A DNA stretch of 64,000 nucleotides from Nissolia schottii (Eukaryota > Streptophyta > Magnoliopsida > Fabales > Fabaceae), in the NCBI GenBank assembly GCA_003254905.1, contig QANU01053814.1, positions 197,346 to 261,345 of the forward strand, read 5' to 3'. The notes under the pieces were generated by a model. It did not search any database and was not told the DNA's origin. It saw only the letters and a list, made by a program, of their open reading frames with translations. The translations under genes were made by a program, and so were the position numbers. Positions 34,679 through 47,040 of the stretch are shown one piece after another (within the stretch, counting starts at the first letter, position 1; each line of letters opens with the position of its first letter).

Positions 34679-36456
34679 ATGCTCCATGTACACCCATAAA
34701 CCATACACTCATATATACACCAGTCTTTTATACGTTTTTATGCACAATTAATGATAATTATACGTAAAGCGTATAACTATACACAACGCGTGCGCGCCTA
34801 ATCCCGAACTCGTTCTCGTCGTCGTTTTCACCCATCGTCTTCAACCTCTAATCGTCGTCGTCGTCGTCGCCGTTGTCGTCGTCGTCATCAGCATCCTCTG
34901 TCCTCCTCTGAACCAAAACGCGAGCTCCATGGAAACCACAAAGCTCCATGGAAATCAAAGTCGCAAGTGCAATTCCACAATCAAAGCGTATACAATCGTA
35001 ATCTCATTTAATTAGTGATCGAAAATGATAAAACAATAATCTGTGGCAATTTTTCGTCATTTTTTGATGAATTCCATGGAGAGTTTTTGATTTGGTGACG
35101 TTGCTGTAAAATTACAGTGTTCTGAAGTTTTATAACACAGAAAATAAAATGTGCAAACTTTATATGGGCGTATGTGCAAACATTAAGTGAACATATGTGC
35201 AAACATTATTTACAGGGCCATAGAAATGTTTTTGTTAAGGGAGATGATGTGCATTTTGGCACATGCTCAACATTTCAACAAATAATCCATAAAACACTAT
35301 AATTTGTTGACACAAATTGAATTTTTATTTACTATATGATTAAATATTAGATTGTGTAATATAATCATTATTTGTGTATCACAAATGCATAAAAATGCAG
35401 AATTTGATGTATTATAGAATTGTGCAAACTTTAAATGGGCATATGTGCAAACATTACATGGGCGTATGCGCAAACATTATCACAGGTCACAAGTTTTGTC
35501 TTTTTTAAGTAAGAGGATGTGCATTTTGGCACATTTTCAACCTTTCAACAATTAATACATAAATATTATAAATATTTTGACCCAATTTTTTACATATTGC
35601 TATAATAAACATTAGATGATGTGATATAAGCATTTTGTGTTTGTCACAAATGCATAAAAATGCAGAATTTGATGTATTGCAGAATTGTGCAAACTTTATA
35701 TGGGCATATGTGCAAACATTAAATGGGCGTATGTGCAAACATTAAGTGAACATATGGGCAAACATTATTCACAGGGCCATAGAAATGTTTTTGTTAAGGG
35801 AGATGATGTGCATTTTGGCACATTCTCAACATTTCAACAAATAATCCATAAAACACTATAATTTGTTGACACAAATTGAATTTTTATTTACTATATGATT
35901 AAATATTAGATTGTGTAATATAATCATTATTTGTGTATCACAAATGCATAAAAATGCAGAATTTGATGTATTGCAGAATTGTGCAAACTTTATATGGGCA
36001 TATGTGCAAACATTAAATGGGCGTATGTGCAAACATTATCACAGGTCACAGGTCACAGCATAAGTTATGTATATCTTATTCCTTTCCTTCCTCCTGTCAA
36101 TTATGCTTTGGTTTTTTTTTTGAACTTACTTTCTTTTTTAGTTAAAATATGATAACAAGCAGCAACATCTTCAATCACTCATATCTCTAACAAATCTTAG
36201 ATCTTGCGCATGAAATCACAGAGAACGAAGAGGTCGAAGAGAACGTCGGGGTCGAAGAGAACGACGAGGTGGAAGAGAACGACGAGGTCGAAGAGGACGA
36301 CGAGCAATGAACAGCGAAAATTTTCGAGAAAGAGAACGAAGCGTGAGTTCACGCGCGTGTTGGTGAGAGTGGGAGAAAGAATGGATGAAACAGTTATTTG
36401 TGTATTCTAATACGAGTGTATGTATGGTGTATGATATATGGGTGTACATGTAGCAT
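34679..36456. mobile_element. 1.78-kb inverted-repeat element with internal array
   Basis: The left end ATGCTCCATGTACACCCATA and the reverse complement of the right end ATGCTACATGTACACCCATA differ at one base, and similarity continues for about 50 bp. Both arms then carry a GC-rich stretch of CGT/TCG triplets (34815-34895; 36215-36345 in inverse sense). The middle holds a tandem array. The arginine/serine-rich open frame at 36204-36410 is a translation of the triplet arm. No transposase is seen. A Mutator-like origin is possible because of the long arms. Confidence 0.65.
35151..36055. repeat. Tandem array, 265-294-bp unit, about 3.3 copies
   Basis: GTGCAAACTT and what follows (TATATGGGC...GTGCAAACATTA) recurs at 35151, 35422, 35687 and 35981. 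Each unit also contains ATGTGCATTTTGGCACAT, AACATTTCAACAA and CACAAATGCATAAAAATGCA. Within units the phrase ATGTGCAAACATTA is itself repeated two or three times. Confidence 0.9.
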
Positions 36457-38540
36457 AACTGTAAATATTATTGCAACATTTTTCTCTAACCCTTGTTATA
36501 TATCTTCTCATTTATATCTATTATTCATGACTGTAAGTACTAAGAATATCTCTTGGCTCCAGATTTTGTGTCCTACTTTTGTTCTACCAATGAATTACAG
36601 AGTGTGGGCCTCATCGCAAGTAAGAGGCTGTTTCAAATGTTTTAATTTGTGACACAAGGTTACAAGTTTAGATTTTTAAAACAGTCTCTCTACTTGCGAG
36701 AGAATACGACTATGTAATTATACCTTTCTAGACCGCAAAATGAAAGTCTCATTGAGTCACCCTTTGCTCTACCAATAACATATAAATTGCCAATTGAATT
36801 TTTTTTATTTTTTTATTTTTTTTAAAGATATACTTATCACCCATGCATAAATATACTAAATTGCTCACCAACCCTCTTATCGTATTATCATTGTAGTGAT
36901 CATAGACACTTCCCCACCTCCAATTAAGGGAATGGGCATTACCAGTGAAGCCTATGTCACCTTTACAACGCCGACAATGGCGGTGCCGTTGGAGGCAGGG
37001 CAACCAAGTTCAGCTCCCCCGCAGCTTCTTGTTGGTGGCGACAACGATGGAGTTGGAACGGTTGAGGTGCAGATAGTCAGGCTAGAAGATCTGGGTCATC
37101 ATGATTTTCCTATCAACCTTAGGGCACTAGGTGAGGACACAAACGTTGTTTTCTCAACTTGAATTGAGCTTTTTTTTTAGGTTGGTGGTGGTGTTCTATT
37201 TTATAGTTTTTTTTTGTGGATTATAAAAGCTCAAATCATTTAAGTATGAGAAGCAAAAAGAGTACATTAGGAACGCGTACTTAGAGGCGCAAAATAAGCT
37301 CAAAACAGCAAACTAAAACGACTAACAACACCCAAAATATAGAGATAGAAACAAGAAGAAAATCAGCCCACAATATAGTAGGCAGTAGCAGCAACCAATC
37401 ATATAAGAAAAAAGCAGAAACAACAAGAAGATGATCGATACTAGCACGCCGGGAAGAGCAGTAACCTTCATCATAGAAAAACCAACAAAAGCAACAAGAA
37501 GATAGTTCACAACAACAGACAGCAGTAAAGAAAAGCAGAACTAGTTGAATTAGCAAGATTAAAATTCACTAGAACAGAGAGCCGAGATACTAACACAAGC
37601 ACCAACAATGACCTATGCTAGGCCAATGCATAAAGTGGATTGTAGAAGCCATTTGACAAAGCATTTCCCCCCATGTTATCCTTGCCAAGCTCGCACTAAT
37701 TCCAGGTTTGTGGTAAATATTCTTGCTGAGTGTGAGAAACTTTCACATCAAGCACGAGTCCAGTGTCCGAGTCTCTGCCTAATGTTGGTAGTTTCTTCTT
37801 CCTAAGCTGGTTTGAACAATTAAATATCGTACTAGTTCTCCTGCAAAACTCAAGTCTAATAGTTGCCTCCATAAGCTAGGCAGACCCAACGATGGGAAGG
37901 ACTTCATCGGTGCATTGGGAACAATCTTATGATTAGAGCATACAATCTTCTTTTAAAGCGGAGAAAAGATTGAATACTTACGAGTAAAAAGATACTTTTA
38001 AACAACAAAGATTGATAAAGAAGAAAATGAATATTGATTTATCAAATATTAATAATAAAATAATATTGTCCAATTTTATGCAAATCATCCATACGTCTAA
38101 GTAATCAAGAGACATGCTTGGGATGTTTTTACATAGATCAATTTTTTTTAATCGTATGAAATATATAAATTCAATGGAAAGTGAAAACAAAAAATTATTT
38201 CTTTTGTTAGTTATATTGGTTATAATCATTTTATATTTTAAGAGTAACTTTATGGTATATTTACCAAACATTATTCTTGTGATTTTTACATTTTCAGAGT
38301 CGCTTTTACATTATTTTACTAAACAATACTAATATAACTTTTCAATAAACTTTTAAAGAACTCAAAAATTACTATTAATTAAGAAGACCTGACAATTACA
38401 AAACCAAATATTAATCAACGACATGTATGCAAATATCTAATAATTGTTTATTTACTTCGTAACATATATTAATTATATGTATGTGTGTATATTTATATAA
38501 AATGTACACATCTTCTTACACTCTGGTTGAACTCAATTAA
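36457..38540. other. Transposon interior, no gene established
   Basis: The plus frame at 36896-37162 (88 codons) is moderately GC-rich and could be a captured coding piece, but no family is recognised. At 37600-37930 the composition is again gene-like on both strands without a usable frame. The remainder is AT-rich. Confidence 0.35.
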
Positions 38541-38549
38541 AACCATTGA

Positions 38550-39415
38550 ACCAGTGAACATCTTAACTAGTGTTTTGCCCCGTTCAGTGTCTAGTTCAGT
38601 TTTCTTAACCTTGACGTTTACCAAGAAATTTGCAAGGGATTTATCCCTCACTAAAAGTGAAATGATTTAGTTTAGTTAAAGAGAGTCATGAGAGATTAGT
38701 GAGGGAACAATCCCTTGCTAAACAAAAAAAGTGAAATGTTAAAGATTTAGCGAGGGATCAACTAGAGATTTATACCTTGCTAAAAGGGGAGTGAATTATT
38801 TAGTGTAATTAAAGAGAGTCGTGAGGGATTAAGGATGGCATATTCGCTTAGTGGAATGTTAAAAGTTTAGGGATGGATCATCGATGGAAGCATCCCTCAC
38901 TAAAAGAGAAGTGAAGGTTTTAGTTTAGATTGAATGATTTCGAGGGAAAAGCGATGACATATTTTGTTGTTAAATTACGTTGACAAGTTGTGAGAGATTT
39001 GTGATGGTAATAATCCTTCGGTAATAAGAAAAATTAAAATGTTAAAATTTTAGCAAGGGATCTACGATGAATTAATTCCTTACTAAAAAGGAGAAAGAAA
39101 GATTTCATTTCATTGAAGAGAATTGGGAGAGATTAGTGAGAGAAGTTTCTCTCGCTAAATTATGTTGTGAGATTGCGAGGGATTAGCGAGAGAATTGTCT
39201 CTCGCTAAACGCTTTAGCTATGAGGTATATATTACGAAGGATCATGTCCTCACTAATTCGTCATTAATTTCTCACTGAAATTTTTGCCCCTCATTTTTCA
39301 ATTTGTTACTATGAATTTACATTTTGCTCACTATTTCTTCGCTAATCAGCGAGGGATTAGCAAGAAAATTTTTCCTCGCTAAATTTTGTCATTAATTCGT
39401 ATTTTTCTTGTAGTG
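38550..39415. mobile_element. CACTA transposon right end of a different family
   Basis: The segment ends TTTTTCTTGTAGTG at 39415, the inverted form of CACTACAAGAAAAA. The 850 bp inward are filled with AGCGAGGGATTAG and CTCGCTAA motifs in both orientations (for example 38720-38760, 39170-39210, 39345-39380), a typical subterminal array. The motifs do not resemble the GGCGGTT type at 27.6 kb. The flank GGT also differs from AAT beside 27589. No left end with matching motifs is in the window. Confidence 0.75.
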
Positions 39416-41305
39416 GGTCTTTGATAGACAAGATTGTGTTGTTGTGTATTCATTTTTGTAGGTAGGATTCTTACTTTTGTCTGATACTCTTGACGACTCA
39501 CTACTTCATTGACATGGTCTTTGAATAGGAAACAGAAAAGGAAAAGGAATGAGTTCCCCCATGAGTACGCTTTCCTTTCGCAACAAAATTCGTAGATAGT
39601 GTTCATTGGTATATTACGAATCAATGAGGTACACAATGTTATATATTTATCTAAATTCCTGTTTGTGTTTAGTGTTCTAATTCTTTGTGTAGATCCGAAT
39701 TAATTCTTACAACTTTTGTTTGAAATTATTTTGTGACATAATTATGGCCATTATTAGATTGTTGTTCAAAAACTTGATATTTATGTTCTCATCTGTTATA
39801 TTTCTTCTGTGTAAGTTTGTACTATGATTTGGTTGCACTTCTATGTCGGTTGATACCCAAGCTCTTGTTGAAGCAAGAGGCATGAGCAGAAGTAGAAATA
39901 ACAGAGAAAAAATAGGGAAAAAAATATTTGAATCTTTGCGGTTTTGTTTGCTATTTCTTTCGCTTTTGCTTTTATGTTTGATGGCTGCCATGCTCTAGCA
40001 CCCATGACGTTTGATTATGGATAGAAGGTTAGCAATATGAACCTTCTGTAAAGTTTATGGATCATATCAAATTAGCTATAAACTTAATTTATTGGATAAA
40101 TGTAAACTTTTATATACCTGATTTATAATATATGAATCTTCAATCTGTTAGTGAATTTTATTTAAAAAAAAAATAAAAAAATATTGAATGAACAGTTGAG
40201 ATCATGCACTTTGTTTTTTTAAGTGTACCCATCACCTTAGAATTCTTAGAAATGAAGTGAGCCAATTTCAGATGTACATTCTGCAATTTTCTAAAGCTTT
40301 AAATATTATTTCATTCACCCTATCTGTCATTTTTATGTTTGTTTGTTTTACATTCAAAAACTAAACCCTTATTAGAAATAATGTCCAAATATGTTAATTT
40401 TTTAATGTAACAAAAATATGAAAGTGATAGCTATTATGGACCACCGGATGGAGTAACAAAAATTATTGGAAAAATGACTTTCAATTGATTCATTGAATGC
40501 AAAGTTGTTTAATATACTAGTGGTGTAACAATCGGATAACTACCCAAACCAACTGTAACTAACTCAATCAATTAGGTGTGTGAGATAATCAACACTATTG
40601 TACGATAATGTGTCCGGCTCAACTATTTTGGGCCTGTGTCAATAATTGGATCCGGTAATAAATACATATAAGAATTTCTCGAAATATAAAATACAAAAAA
40701 AAAAATGCATTTCTAAACCAACCGATCGACATTCGAGGGTGTTAATGTGATCAGCAGTCTATTGGATTTGGATCCCGTATCTCAATAATTTTGTATCTTG
40801 AGTGATATTTGGAAAATGTGTTAAGACTCTGTGGTTAAAATATACACATGTACATATGATTGCATGAATGATAAGGGGGGCAAAGACACAACAAGAGATA
40901 AAGGGTGAAAGGTGCAGCCGAATTTTACTCACAGTGCCTTATTTATCATGTTCATGTCATATTCCCCATTAATGTAGTAGTAATAAGTTCTTTGATTAAA
41001 TTAAAAATGGCATTTACAAAAGATGAGAGACCTCATGGATACATAGACTACTCATTTTTATACATATAGTATAAATTTTGTTATTTGAACATATCAAAAG
41101 GTGTTTACACCCTAGTACTTCTCTCACAATATATCACAAGACTCATTTACTCATAGCGTGTTCTGAGAAATGTGACAAGGTGTAGATATTTTTTCATATA
41201 TCCAAGGAGCCCCAGAATCATTGCAATTAGTGGATCACATCACACTTACATCCACATTAATTTTAACCCAATCAAGCTCGGGGGCTCAAGTATCCACCAA
41301 GGAGT
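39416..41305. other. AT-rich spacer, no gene seen
   Basis: Short frames on the minus strand at 39379-39636 and 39707-39991 lack motifs. A reduced CATTCAAAAACTAAACCC...GTTAATTTTTTAATGTA hairpin near 40350-40450 resembles the Stowaway-type MITEs at 23.9 and 24.7 kb but is more decayed. Confidence 0.4.
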
Positions 41306-41310
41306 CGTGG

Positions 41311-41895
41311 TCACCATGGTTGTTAAAATCTTGAGATAAATAGTAAACTCTTACGAGTTTATGATTTTATTACACAAAATGAGTTAACACTTATGTAAAC
41401 TTGTACGAGTTTAAGTAAACTCTCGATTCTACTAACGAGTTTACGAGTTAAAATCTATATACGAGTTTACGAGTTTACCTCAAAATGTACAAATTTTGTA
41501 ACTTTGTTAGATACGTACCTAACTTTGTTTATATTAAATAATATATATTGAGTTTATTTAGCTAATTTCATATATTTATCATAATTGAGCTATGTTTTAT
41601 TGAACTATAAAATAATACAAATAATGAAAAAAGTATGACATAACCACTAAGTGTCATGCATTAAGGTGTATTTTATGATATTTATTTCATTAATTTAATT
41701 TAAAGTTAACATTATTTAATTTTAATTATAAATACAATATTTAATCAAGTTTAGTTCCTAATTATATTGCTTATAACATATTTTTTTACGTATGTAATCT
41801 CATTTAAGTTTACGAGTTGAGTTTATGATTCGAGTTTATTGAGACTTCACAAATTTACTTAAATTCTCAAGTTTCACAATCTTAATGGTCACTAG
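41311..41895. mobile_element. ACTCGTAAA-rich repeat element, complete copy
   Basis: Both ends are rich in GAGTTTACGAGTTTAC-like repeats (41350-41480 and 41805-41875). The outermost sequences, GTTAAAATCTTGAGA on the left and TTCACAATCTTAATGGTC on the right, are roughly inverted copies. The centre is AT-rich and non-coding. A second member starts at 63815. Confidence 0.5.
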
Positions 41896-43500
41896 CCAAG
41901 AAGCAAATAAAATCCTCCTGCATTGTGTAGATCATGCTCACGAGATGAAAGAGGGTCCAATCCTAAAATTACCTGATTTTTTGTATATAAATACTTTGTG
42001 TAAATATACTTGATGAGTTTGATGACGCATATTGGCCGAGGGGGAATTTTACCTCCCATCTTAAACATTTGATTATTAAGGGAAAAAAAATGAATGTGAA
42101 CATCCGAAAATGAGTTGAGCTAATAAGCAATCAAAAATTCTATTTGAACATTAATATTGATGTTAAATACTAAAGTACTCTCTTACATACTCACATTCAC
42201 ATTATGTAATGTGAGTGTGAATTTCATAATGTATTTGAAAAGGTATTTTAATGTTTAACACCATCTTAATGTTAAAAAAATACAACTCAATTAACAATAG
42301 TTTAAATGACCCCTTCTTCAATTCACGTATTAAGAAGTTGTTAGTGTTGGGTCAAAAGTTTGATTCTCATATCTTTATCATTTTCTTTAGAATTGCGATG
42401 AGCTAATAATTCAATCTGACAACTGTGGAATAACTAATATTACGTAAGTGAATTTTTCCAAAAAGTTGTCAAATTCAATAATTATCCTAATGTTTATCGC
42501 GTCTCCTTTAAAACCTCTTGCGAAACAAAAAAAAAAAAAAAAAGAGAGAAAAAGAAAGAGTATGAGATCATGTGAAATGAAGTGACCCCATGGGGGAAGG
42601 GAGTGGATGAGGATGGAGGGTGGTTGGTCACATACTAAATAGTTTTGTGTTGGAGCATGAGGGTAACATGTACATGGGCTTCGCCTGAAGGTGAGGGGAC
42701 AGCTATTTGGCACAGCACGTGACCCCTGACTGCGATCGATATCTGATTATTCATTATACATACATCATGGGAGGACCATCAGGCCATTGATATTTGAAAG
42801 ATTAAAAACAAAAAAAGTTTATAATTAAAATTATTGTGATTCATCTAAGGCATAACGCTATGAGGCCCATGACCATCACCATAACCATGATTCCTTTCTC
42901 ATAGAGTTGAGTGATGTGTAGCATTGTATCAACTCAGAGTAGATGTATGAGTATAAATAACATTTTTTATTTTAGAAAAATTATTAATTAATTAAAAGTA
43001 ACCAGTAAACCATAGGGGTCAAGTAAAGTGAGCCTGGATGATGCTGTGGTGTGTGTGTGTGTTGGGTTAGCCGCAGAAAAGAAAAGAGGCGGGGTGTTGT
43101 TATGGCATGGCAATAGGCGTGAGTGAGTACTAGTAGCAAATGCCAGCTGGATACACCTTTGAACGTGTCCCCCTTCCCAACACTTACACCTGTCCCTCCC
43201 TTCCTTTGCATATATTTTTCTCTACAACTAGAATCCTAATAACCTCTGTGTGTTTGTATTTTTGTTTAGTTTGAAAATAAGTTAGAAAAAAAAAAAGGGA
43301 CAATTAGTCTATGGTTTATTACATAGAGTTAGGACAACTTATCATGTCATAATGTTACAGTTTATCATCTTATAAGCAAACTAAAGTAACAAAGTACGGA
43401 AGGGAAAAAAGGAAGAAGGTGATCTTAGAAGAAGAAAAGCACCACCGGATATTCATTATTATTAGTATTTAAGTTATGTTCACACATTGTATTAATTTGA
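41896..43500. other. Spacer upstream of the PIRL gene
   Basis: No supported gene. There is an A-tract near 42527-42543, a (GT)n run near 43050-43064 and scattered AT-rich sequence. Two minus-strand frames (42411-42713, 42984-43211) have no family motif. Confidence 0.45.
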
Positions 43501-43524
43501 ATAGTGATTAATCCATTCCACCAC

Positions 43525-43545
43525 TAGCTTATAAATAAGGCGACT
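43525..43545 (+). promoter_or_regulatory. TATA box of the PIRL gene
   Basis: CTTATAAATAAGG (about 43528-43540) is a good plant TATA box. It lies about 560 bases before the main start codon, so the leader would be about 520 bases and would contain four upstream start codons. No other TATA-like sequence lies closer to the coding start. Confidence 0.55.
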
Positions 43546-43741
43546 AAGTAGGTAAGAAAATATACAAAAACGGAACACAAGTGGAAGAAGGCACTTAGTA
43601 CATGCACGAATACAGCACTCTTAAAAACCGTTAATAATACCGCGGGCGGGTTGAAATCGCCACTATAACAAGTCAAGAGCAACAAAATGAAACTGTCCTC
43701 CCTCGTGATTTAAGCAAGACGACAGGGGCATATCGGGAAAC

Positions 43742-43969
43742 ATGAAAAAAAGGCCCCGCAATAAGACAAAAACAACGCAAGAAGAAGAAGAAGAAGAAGC
43801 AGCAGCGAGTAAACAGCAGAGAACAACAACGCAGATCTCGTTTTTAAAAACTCTCTCAATAACAGATTCCCCCATTCTTCTCTCTCTCCTAAATTTTCCT
43901 CTCTTCCAAGTTTCCAATTTTAAACCCCCGAGACGTCTTCGTTGCTCCGAATCAGTGGGGTGTTGCTGA
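43742..43969 (+). other. 75-codon upstream ORF in the PIRL leader
   Basis: The ORF starts at 43742, contains an acidic run encoded by a GAA repeat, and stops with TGA at 43967-43969. That stop overlaps the start of a five-codon uORF (TGATG) at 43969-43986. Two shorter uORFs precede it at 43602-43634 and 43687-43713. No peptide family is recognised. If translated, these would reduce initiation at 44094. Confidence 0.45.
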
Positions 43970-44093
43970 TGGCGTTAAAGTTTTGAACTTTAGGGGTAAC
44001 AGCGATATTGGGGTTTTAGGAATCTGATTATTCGTGGGAGCAACGAGTTTCCAAGGGGGGGGGGGGAATAAAAAATAAAAAATAAAATCGAAG

Positions 44094-46125
44094 ATGGAAA
44101 CATGGTCGTCGGTGGATTCGGTGGTGGAAGAGATAATGAGGATTCACAGATCCTTGCCTTCGAGGCCCGCCATTGACGAAGTCGAAGCCGCGAAGACGCT
44201 GATTCTGAACGTGGAGAAGGAGGACCAGGCGAAGCTGGAATCCATCGCCAGGCAGAGCAAGGGTCACGAGGTCCCCGAGGAGCTGTTCATGGTGTTGCAG
44301 GAGATGCAGAGGAACCAGGTGTATTTCCAGAGCAAGGAGCAGAGGAGGGAGGCGCTGAAGCTCCTCGATCTCGAGAACGTCCACTCCCTCTTCGACGAAT
44401 TGATTCAGAGAGCTTCCAGTTGTGTCTCTTCGTCTCCCAAGACCACGGTGAGTTCCGTTTCTGATTCCCGGAAGCACGGTTACTCTAACGGTTCTGCTTC
44501 CGCTTCCGCCGCGGCTTCCACGTCGAAGGGTTCGGGTTCTAAGTGCGGTGGTTTTGATAAGCTTCAAGCTTCTCCTGCTGCTGCTGCTGCTTCTTCTTCT
44601 TCTTCTAGTTTGTTCCATGCTGAGAAAGAGCGTGTGAAGACTAAGGAATTGGTTACGCGAGATGATAGTTACGTGAAGAAGTCAAAGTCCACATTCTACT
44701 CCAACGGCTATGGAATTGAACCGAGTTTACCATCTAAACCCCAGATATTGGATTCATCACTAAAAGCCACAACTACTTCAGGTAAACCATGTATATGTGT
44801 GTGTGTGCCACTTGTTCATTCAACATTCAATTCAGTTGTTGATGTTGTTATTGTGGTGATTTTTTTAGGTAGCCATGTTGTGTAGTTAATCAATCATACT
44901 GGAGTTAGGATTGTTTTTGAGCAATGTTCTTGTTGTGATGGAAATGTTGTTAATTGTGCAGGTCAAGATGGTGATAAGTTAAGTTTGATTAAACTTGCTA
45001 GCTTAATTGAGGTTTCTGCAAAGAAAGGTACTCGTGAGATCAAACTGCAGAACAAGTTGATGGACCAAGTTGATTGGATTCCTGATTCGATAGGGAAGCT
45101 TTCGAGTTTGGTCACCCTTGATTTATCTGAGAATAGGATTATGGCCCTGCCTTCCACGATTGGCGGGCTTTCGTCGTTGACAAGATTGGATTTGCATTGC
45201 AATAGGATCGCTGAGCTCCCTGATACTATTGGAGATCTCCTTAGCTTGGTCTATCTTGATCTTCGGGGGAACCAGTTACCCTCTCTGCCCGCTTCTTTTG
45301 GCAGATTGGTACGCCTTGAGGAGCTTGATTTGAGCTCTAATCAGCTCTCGGTGCTTCCTGACTCCTTAGGGTCACTTGTTAGCCTAAAGATATTGAATGT
45401 GGAGACAAATGATATAGAAGAAATTCCACATTCTATTGGCAACTGTTCTTCCCTTAGAGAGCTTCGAACCGATTATAATCGACTTAAGGCCCTACCGGAA
45501 GCTGTAGGGAAGATTCAGAACCTGGAGGTTTTGTCCGTGCGGTACAATAACATTAAACAGCTACCTACAACAATGTCATCTCTAACAAACCTAAAGGAAC
45601 TCGATGTGAGTTTCAATGAGCTTGAGTCAGTGCCTGAGAGCTTATGTTTCGCTACCTCTCTTGTCAAGATGAACATAGGAAACAATTTTGCTGACATGAG
45701 ATCCTTGCCGAGATCAATTGGGAACCTTGAAATGCTTGAGGAATTGGATATCAGCAATAATCAGATACGAGTCCTTCCTGACTCGTTTAGAATGCTCACT
45801 CGACTACGCGTCCTGCGAGTGGAAGAGAATCCTCTTGAAGTTCCACCAAGACATATAGCTGAAAAGGGAGCACAGGTAACTTCCCTTTTCTCCATCAAGT
45901 TCGTTTGGTATTTTAATGAAGACCTTTCTATTTTTTAATCTCAATTCTCATGTGTGGGATGCATGTCAGGCTGTTGTCCAGTACATGAATGATCTTGTGG
46001 AGAAGAGGGATAAGAAGGATGTAAAAGCACAGCCACTTAAGCAGAAAAAGAGTTGGGCTCAGATCTGCTTCTTCTCAAAGTCTAACAAAAGAAAGCGTGA
46101 CGGCGTTGATTATGTGAAAGCCTGA
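44094..46125 (+). CDS. PIRL4/5-like: Plant intracellular Ras-group-related LRR protein (PIRL4/5-like)
   Basis: Three exons (44094-44781, 44962-45875, 45970-46125) encode 585 residues. The N-terminal 230 residues are charged and include serine- and alanine-rich low-complexity runs. From about residue 254 to 534 there are about eleven 23-residue LRRs of the form LxxLDLSxNxIxxLPxxIGxLxS, the Ras-group (SHOC2-like) type. The basic C-terminal tail ends KRKRDGVDYVKA. There is no signal peptide or membrane segment, which fits the intracellular PIRL family. These proteins are thought to be scaffolds in signalling, and Arabidopsis members act in pollen and other development. The length is slightly above the roughly 530-550 residues I recall for Arabidopsis PIRL4 and PIRL5, mostly through the low-complexity runs. 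Confidence 0.95.
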
Positions 46126-47040
46126 TTTCTGTAATTACACCATTGTTGGCAAACCAACAGATTCCCTCAGTAAGTTGAGTTGTTTTCCAGCTAAGCGTCT
46201 TAATCGTGTTGAATCTAAGATTTGGTCTGAAAGAGATATCATATTAATTACGAAATAGTTTAGGTGCTTTTAGATAAGCTTATTTTGAATTCAAAATAAC
46301 TTATAATCAAATGCTTTCTAGACACATCCTTGCAAACAAAAAAGAAACCCAATTATTTCCCAAAATTAAGCTCTTACCAAACATGTAAGTTTTAAGCATA
46401 ACTATTGCTCAGGGGTGTGTGTGTGTGTGTGTGTGTGTTGCTTTGATTATGTTAGGTTCACTGCTTCAGACATGGCTGGATTTCTTCCAAGGGAATGATG
46501 ACAAGGACGAGTGAAGGCATGGCTGCTGATGTTTTCTGTTTTCCTATCTGACAGAGATATGCATTTCAAAAGGAGAAAAGCAGGCATAGATATCTGTCAT
46601 TTTTGCAGTCAGAAACATGAGAAGATATGGATCGTACGAGAATGAAATGAATTTCCAACCTTTTCTGGCTGCTGTAGAAATTGCTCTGACTTTGGAGCAC
46701 AAATTGTAGATTTGTTCTTTTATAATTTTTCTGATTATCTTTTTCCTTCTTTTTGGTTGTTGTACAATTTGATTTTTCCATTTTTATTTCATTTGTATTT
46801 TCTGTAACTGTTGTCTTGAAAGTTAGAAAAAGTGTACAATCAACACAGGGAAAATAGACATGGGAGGCGGTGTGGGGGAGAACCGAGGATGATTGTGTAC
46901 TGTGTCCATGTTTATGTTTCAGTTGCTCACCCTTCACTCCGTTGTTGTTCAATGAATTTACATTTACCTTTGTGCCGCTTATATACAATGTCCTCCTCAT
47001 TGTCTTTTGGTACTGTTACTAATGTAGTCTAACTTGAAGG
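46126..47040 (+). other. Probable 3' UTR and flank of the PIRL gene
   Basis: The stop codon TGA is at 46123-46125. Downstream is a (GT)n microsatellite (46413-46439) and T-rich sequence. The moderate GC content up to about 47035 suggests a transcribed flank, but the polyadenylation site is not determined. Confidence 0.35.

Noticed and set aside
36204-36449. Arginine/serine-rich ORFs on both strands
   Set aside because: They translate a GACGAGGT-type triplet repeat in the arm of the inverted-repeat element.
44028-44618. Minus-strand ORF of 196 codons
   Set aside because: It is the antisense shadow of PIRL exon 1; arginine- and serine-rich composition follows from the GC-rich coding strand.
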